NCBI GenBank assembly: GCA_947095535.1
Contig: OX352774.1
Coordinates: 115,199,996 to 115,263,995, forward strand
Length of the DNA: 64,000 bases
DNA from: Poecilobothrus nobilitatus
Lineage: Eukaryota; Arthropoda; Insecta; Diptera; Dolichopodidae
Direction: 5' to 3'
Below, one piece after another: positions 58,906 through 64,000 of the stretch (positions within the stretch are counted from its first letter, which is position 1; each line of letters opens with the position of its first letter). Made by a program: the position numbers and the translations under genes. The notes under the pieces are model-generated. The model saw only the letters and a program-made list of their open reading frames with translations. It made no database searches and was not told where the DNA came from.

Positions 58906-61900
58906 GGTCCATAATTTGAATGAAATTGATTTTATAAGATTTTATGTGACTGTGAGTCAAATTTTTCGACATTCATTAACTTTTACCACTTTCTGGAATT
59001 TATTAATATCTTTTCATTTTTACATTTTAATAACTCTTTTAAACTACAGGCGCTTCCATATCTTTAAAATGTTGTTCTATAAGTAACAGATGCTGCTAAA
59101 ATTTTATTTTAAAAATTTACTGTTAAAAGTTTTTCGTATAAAAATGTTTGCCTTCCAGGATGATTAAATTTTATCAAATCCCAGCTTTTTTTTATACTTC
59201 TTTTATAATTTTAATACATATTTTTTTTATTATTTATTTAAAGATAACAAAAAATAGATTTTAACATATGGAAAACATCCCATGATAGAATTTGATAAAA
59301 AACAAAAAAAAAACATGTACATTTGAAGTGGTTTAACATTTTGTTTTTGTTCTGTCTAATTTCCTAATAAACTATTAATGGGATTAATAATCAATTAAAG
59401 AGATTGTATTATATATTTGAAGTTTATAATATTTCAGATTTAACAAAATGACTGTACCAAGGTGATAGGTAGTCTTAGTACTACAATAAATAGCGGCTTT
59501 CTATACCTCAGTCAGTGGTAGTCTTGCATTTCTAAAAAATAACTAAACTACTATTGTTTAAATTTGGAAATTTGATAGAGTATTATAAGAACTTAGTAAA
59601 TAAGCTGACTTAACTATAATATTTTGCTTAACTATTGCATTTGATTCAATAACTTTAAGAACTAATCAACCTTCACTTGGATCCCAAACTGAGAACAACT
59701 TTACCACATTATCTTTTTATTATTAGTTTATCTTGCATTTTAATATATGTATCTTAATGTTAACTTGCACAACTATTGTAACTATCAACTAATTCCAAAA
59801 AATTAATTTATATTATTTTTAGTTTCAAAATAGGTACAGTCCTAAAATTTTTTAATCTGACAACAATTTGATATGCTATTCTCCTGTATTAAATAATTTT
59901 TTTTATAAACATTTTTATGCTAAATAATTTTTTTTCTTTAAAAATAAAATTGATAAAAAAAAAAAATTTCCTCAGCATATTATTTTTAAACGAAATGACA
60001 AATATACCGAATGACAGTTGGAAAATAATATTTTTTTTTTTTTCATTCATTCAACTTTAGATGTCCTTTTTCTTTATTTCCTGATTATTCTAGTAAATAA
60101 TACGGATATAATATTTACATAGACTCATTTAAATTAAAAAAAAGAAAAAAAAAATCGAGCAAAAAATTGATTTGATTATAAAAACAAAAAAAAAAAAAAA
60201 GGATCAAATAGAACAAAAAATATTGAATCCTTTTTTTTTGTGTTGTGATACAATGAAAGATACAAAAAAAAAAAATTAAAGATGAGCACGCGCAATTGGA
60301 TCTCTTCCATAGTTTTTCGAATATATTATATATAATATTTCTTGTTCAACTATAAAAATGACTCTTACAAAGTTTATGCATTAATTACAAATGATTTCCT
60401 TATAATAAAGGGGAAAAACAGTTAGTTATTATTTATTGAATCCCTATCAAAAATACAAAAACTTAGAAGAAAAAAAAAAACTCAAAACGTTACTATTCTT
60501 CACTTGAATTATAATGACAATAGACAGACAGAAAATATATAAGAAAAAAAAAGGAAGCATCAATTTTATAAATTCCATGAAATATTTCACAAATATTTCA
60601 AGATCAATCCAATAATATTCTTACACTGAATCTATAGAACCCTTTTACAGGATAGAATCAAAATAAAAAAATATAATATCTAGCAGTAAACCTTTTTTTT
60701 TTTTTAGAATTTTCTTTTTTGAAATTTTATAAATGGGACAAAAGAAAAAAAAAAAAGGGTTAAAAAACCAAATTTGTTATTTCTCTTCAAGAATTTTGGA
60801 ATGTTAGAAAATAGTTTTGTTGTTTAAATTGTAAACAAAAACGAATCATCATAGCGCAGATAGTAGTAAAAGAGAAATTAACGGATGATATTATTTTAAT
60901 TGAAGGTACAATGAAAATGACTTTGAACGGGAATCATAACAGAGTTTCATTGAAAATTGAGAAAAAAAAAAATGATCTTTTCACTTAATTGATTTTTAAG
61001 AAGTTTTTGTAATAACTAATAAGGAAAAAGAATTTTGTTCTAATGAATAAACATAACTAAAAACTAAATTTAATGCAAGTTGTTACAAGAAATATATGTA
61101 AAAGCGTTAAACAATATTATGTATACTTGAACTTCTATTAACTTTTAATGCCAAATAATATTAAAATTTTAATGAATTTTAAGGGATATTCACAACTAAA
61201 ACAACAACAACAGCAACAACAAAATTATTTAGATAATTAAAAATGATAGATGTTTTTTATTTCTCCATTCGCGATGCATGCTAAGAAATTGGTTTAAAAA
61301 AAAAAGTTTTAACCCGTAAATTAAGTTTGTATTTTCCTCTTGAAGTATATATTCAATTTGATTGAAAACTATGAAAGTGATTGATAATATTGATGATGAT
61401 GAAAAGTATATAATGTTATAAAACTGTTAATTATTTTTTTTTCTTTTATTAGAAAAAATAGTTATTTTTAACAGCATGAATAACATCTGCTGGTTGGTTT
61501 ATGAGCATTCATTTTTTTATTGTCTAAACTTACTGTCTGTTCTAATTAATTGTATAATTTTATAAGCGTTTAGAGTATTTTCTATTCTTTTTATTCAATG
61601 AAATTTGAATATAATCTTCAATATTAAATATTTGTTTGTAAAGGACATCTGAACTCAATATTAAAAATTGTTCCAAATATATAAATGTATGTTAAAATTT
61701 AAATTTTCTTTGTAATAATAAGTTACCCAAAGAGTTCAAAATTTTTTTCTTCAAAATACATCTATTTAGAACTTAGGCAATTGTTTTTCCATTTTAAGAA
61801 ATAAATAGAATTTTGTTAAAAATCGATCCTGACATTTTTATAATGCATCCTAGCAATTTCTTTCGTTATCCTTTGGCTCATCGGAAGAAATTCTATATCT

Positions 61901-64000
61901 TTGTTTAACCTTAAATTTGGCTCCTTTGTCAAGAAGTTTTGTTAATATTTTTTTCATACTGTTTTATTTAAGACGCGGTGAGATTATAACTTTATATATT
62001 TATATTCTGTGTTCCAATTTTGCGCTTGCAATACTTTACCAGTCAGCACTTGTAAATTATCTGTTCACCTAGTGGAGAACGTCTGCTGTATCTTTTTTCA
62101 TCTATTTTTTCTTTACCGCTCAGTATTTTAGGTTTGAAATATCTTAGGTAAGATTGACTATAACTTGAAGCTCTCAATGCTTTTGTTTACAATTCTACTA
62201 CATAAACTCCAATAGAAAATATAAGAGACTTGATTTGATCTCTAAAAAGAGTTCTTTGGTGTTTTACGATTCCTGCATATTTCGGTCACGTTTATGGTTT
62301 GTTCTCTTATCATTTTGAGTCTTTGATTTAATTTTTCGGAGCAGCTGCTTCTATATCTAACGTAAGTTTAACTTAGCTGTAATTAAATATGATGATGACT
62401 TCGTATCTAACTGATTACTGAGTATCTACACTGTTAGATTAAATTTCATAGATTTTTACTTTTGATTTGTGAAATAAGTGCAACCGTTAGATAATAAGTG
62501 AGATGAGGTTTTTTATGATTTAGAAAATATATAGTAATAGTGTTGAACAAGTTGATTATTTATCTACTTGAGTAACTATTGTATCTTATGTTCGATTTGT
62601 CTAAAAAAAAAAACAAAACGTAGTAGACAAAATTTTGCGAGAAGCAATTTTAGAATTTGATTCAAAATCTGGGGATTCCCTTTTTCCAAAATATTTCCAA
62701 TTAAATTTAAATTAATTATCGTGACATCTTGTTCGACGATATTTTTTCAATACAACAACTTTTAAACAACAAAATTAATGAGTTAAAAAATTAGAAAGGC
62801 AACCAGAAGAGGTTGTATTCTCTATTGTTGCACGAATTTGAAAATGGCTTACTAAGCAGTTCGCACCAGCTATGTTTAAAAATGTTTATTGTTTTGCGCT
62901 TTTGCGTGAATTTTACAAGAACTCATAATTTTGTAATTGAAAATTATACACCCAATCCTTACTAAATACTATCAACTATGAAATATAACCTAACAAGGGT
63001 TTGAATAGAAACTTTTAATTGGGATGCTAGGGCTTAACTACCAAGCCATGTCTGACAGATATTATAGTATATTATACAGAGTAACAAGTAAATTCAATTA
63101 ATTTCAAATTTTTTCAAAATCGAATATTAAAAAAGGTCTAGGAAGTGTATTTTTTTTCACCTCTGTCATCCAGTAATTACTACAATTTCTTACAGAAACA
63201 ATACAAAAAAAACAACAATCTACCCAAACCTAAGCTGATTTTCTACTATTTGAATAAGATTATAAAATTTGCTATACAGTTTCTCTAAAACATTTTCTAA
63301 ATATTATCTTTTTTTTTTTTTTTGCTATTAGTTATTTTACAAAGGCTGTTCAATACAATACATAAATTTTTTATAATTACCGTAGTTATATTAAATATGA
63401 CTAAAACAAAATAATAAATACCATAATTACTTTTAATATTCAGTTATTTTATTAATTTTTAAATTAAACATAAAATTAAAGGATACAAAATACATATAGG
63501 AAAATTGTTTATATTTTCTATTTAATAACTTAGACATTAAATTGTAATAAATATTTAACATAAATGTAATTAAAAATAAATAAAAAATTTTATATTTTAT
63601 ATAATGACATGGCTCCATGAAAAAAGTCCTCAAATCCAAAAACGAAAACAGTTCCAAAAATGTTTATGAAACTTTCGGAACTTTTTACGTATTATGTTAG
63701 GACTTACAACTGGAGACTTTTATAAAAATTGTATTTTTTAAAAAAATCTAAAATATTACTATGGAAAAAAGTCCCCAATCAATAGTATATTCTAGAGTTA
63801 GTATGAAATTTCAAAAACGAAATTTCTTTTATATTCTATACTTTTATAAATATGACTTATAAATTCACATACATTTAAATACTCCGTAAAAGGGGACTAT
63901 CCTGATTTTGAATCTAAATTTAAAATGTCTCCTAATTTCGAATCTGACATATGCATATATATAAATATACACCTATTCAGAAAAAAGTGGCAACCCTGAT
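58906..64000. other. Long AT-rich stretch with no gene recognised
   Basis: Includes a (CAA)n tract at 61198-61222 and many A/T runs. The segment 61850-62400 is of more balanced composition and could hold decayed coding or repeat sequence, but no frame is open and no motif is recognisable on either strand. The frame at 63433-63657 has no domain. Confidence 0.5.

Noticed and set aside
61850..62400. Stretch of more balanced composition, possible decayed exon or retroelement
   Set aside because: All frames are interrupted on both strands and no motif could be identified.
1..64000. CRISPR array, prokaryotic operon, prophage or defence system
   Set aside because: No regularly spaced direct repeats with unique spacers and no prokaryote-like gene density; everything points to repeat-rich eukaryotic DNA.

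Overview
The window is non-coding eukaryotic DNA, strongly A+T-rich with many homopolymer A and T tracts. It looks like insect sequence, and the (TATG/TACA)n-type tracts, DINE-1-like repeats and Jockey-type retrotransposon debris make a fly (Diptera) the best guess. This is inference from repeat style only. I find no intact protein-coding gene, no functional tRNA or rRNA gene, no CRISPR array and no bacterial-type operon. Nearly all short open frames are low-complexity A/T translation. The only frames with recognisable protein homology belong to decayed transposable elements.

Repeat content by class. (1) Two internally deleted Tc1/mariner-superfamily DNA transposons, both on the plus strand, with terminal inverted repeats and broken transposase genes (26556-27576 and 32441-33368). 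(2) Four non-LTR retrotransposon (LINE) fragments: two Jockey-like remnants on the minus strand (515-825, 21890-22585) and two 3' ends with the C-terminal Cys/His region (8392-9210 plus, 53985-54215 minus). A further reverse-transcriptase scrap lies at 19575-19850 minus. (3) Two tRNA-derived SINE families. The larger has five copies, two with perfect 12-bp target-site duplications (1027-1216 and 36134-36347). The smaller has two copies. (4) Three families (called A, B and C here) with the architecture of DINE-1/HINE elements, the non-autonomous relatives of Helentrons: a 5' hairpin or subterminal inverted repeat, an internal tandem module or (CCGT)n tract, and a 3' hairpin. Family A carries a roughly 470-bp internal module in one or two copies.

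Layout. 1-6400: Jockey scrap, a SINE, family A and B fragments and a 155-bp dispersed repeat pair. 8390-16000: LINE 3' end, family A copies, a small SINE, a diverged tandem duplication and the long two-module family A copy. 16740-25200: palindromic element, family D repeats, LINE remnants, a one-module family A copy and a SINE. 26550-33370: the two mariner elements, with family A/B chimeras and a foldback element between them. 33900-45800: SINEs, family B and C elements and a less AT-rich island. 47230-50910: a recent 138-bp tandem duplication and the longest family A copy. 52000-64000: mostly simple AT-rich DNA with one LINE fragment and a nested palindrome cluster at 58635-58905.

No genes act together here. 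The relationships are between autonomous elements (not present) and their decayed or non-autonomous dependants. Long stretches between repeats, especially 34100-40000, 47500-49500 and 54200-64000, could be intron or intergenic DNA of a large gene; I cannot tell which. Family names A-D and all homology calls come from reading the sequence, not from a database search.
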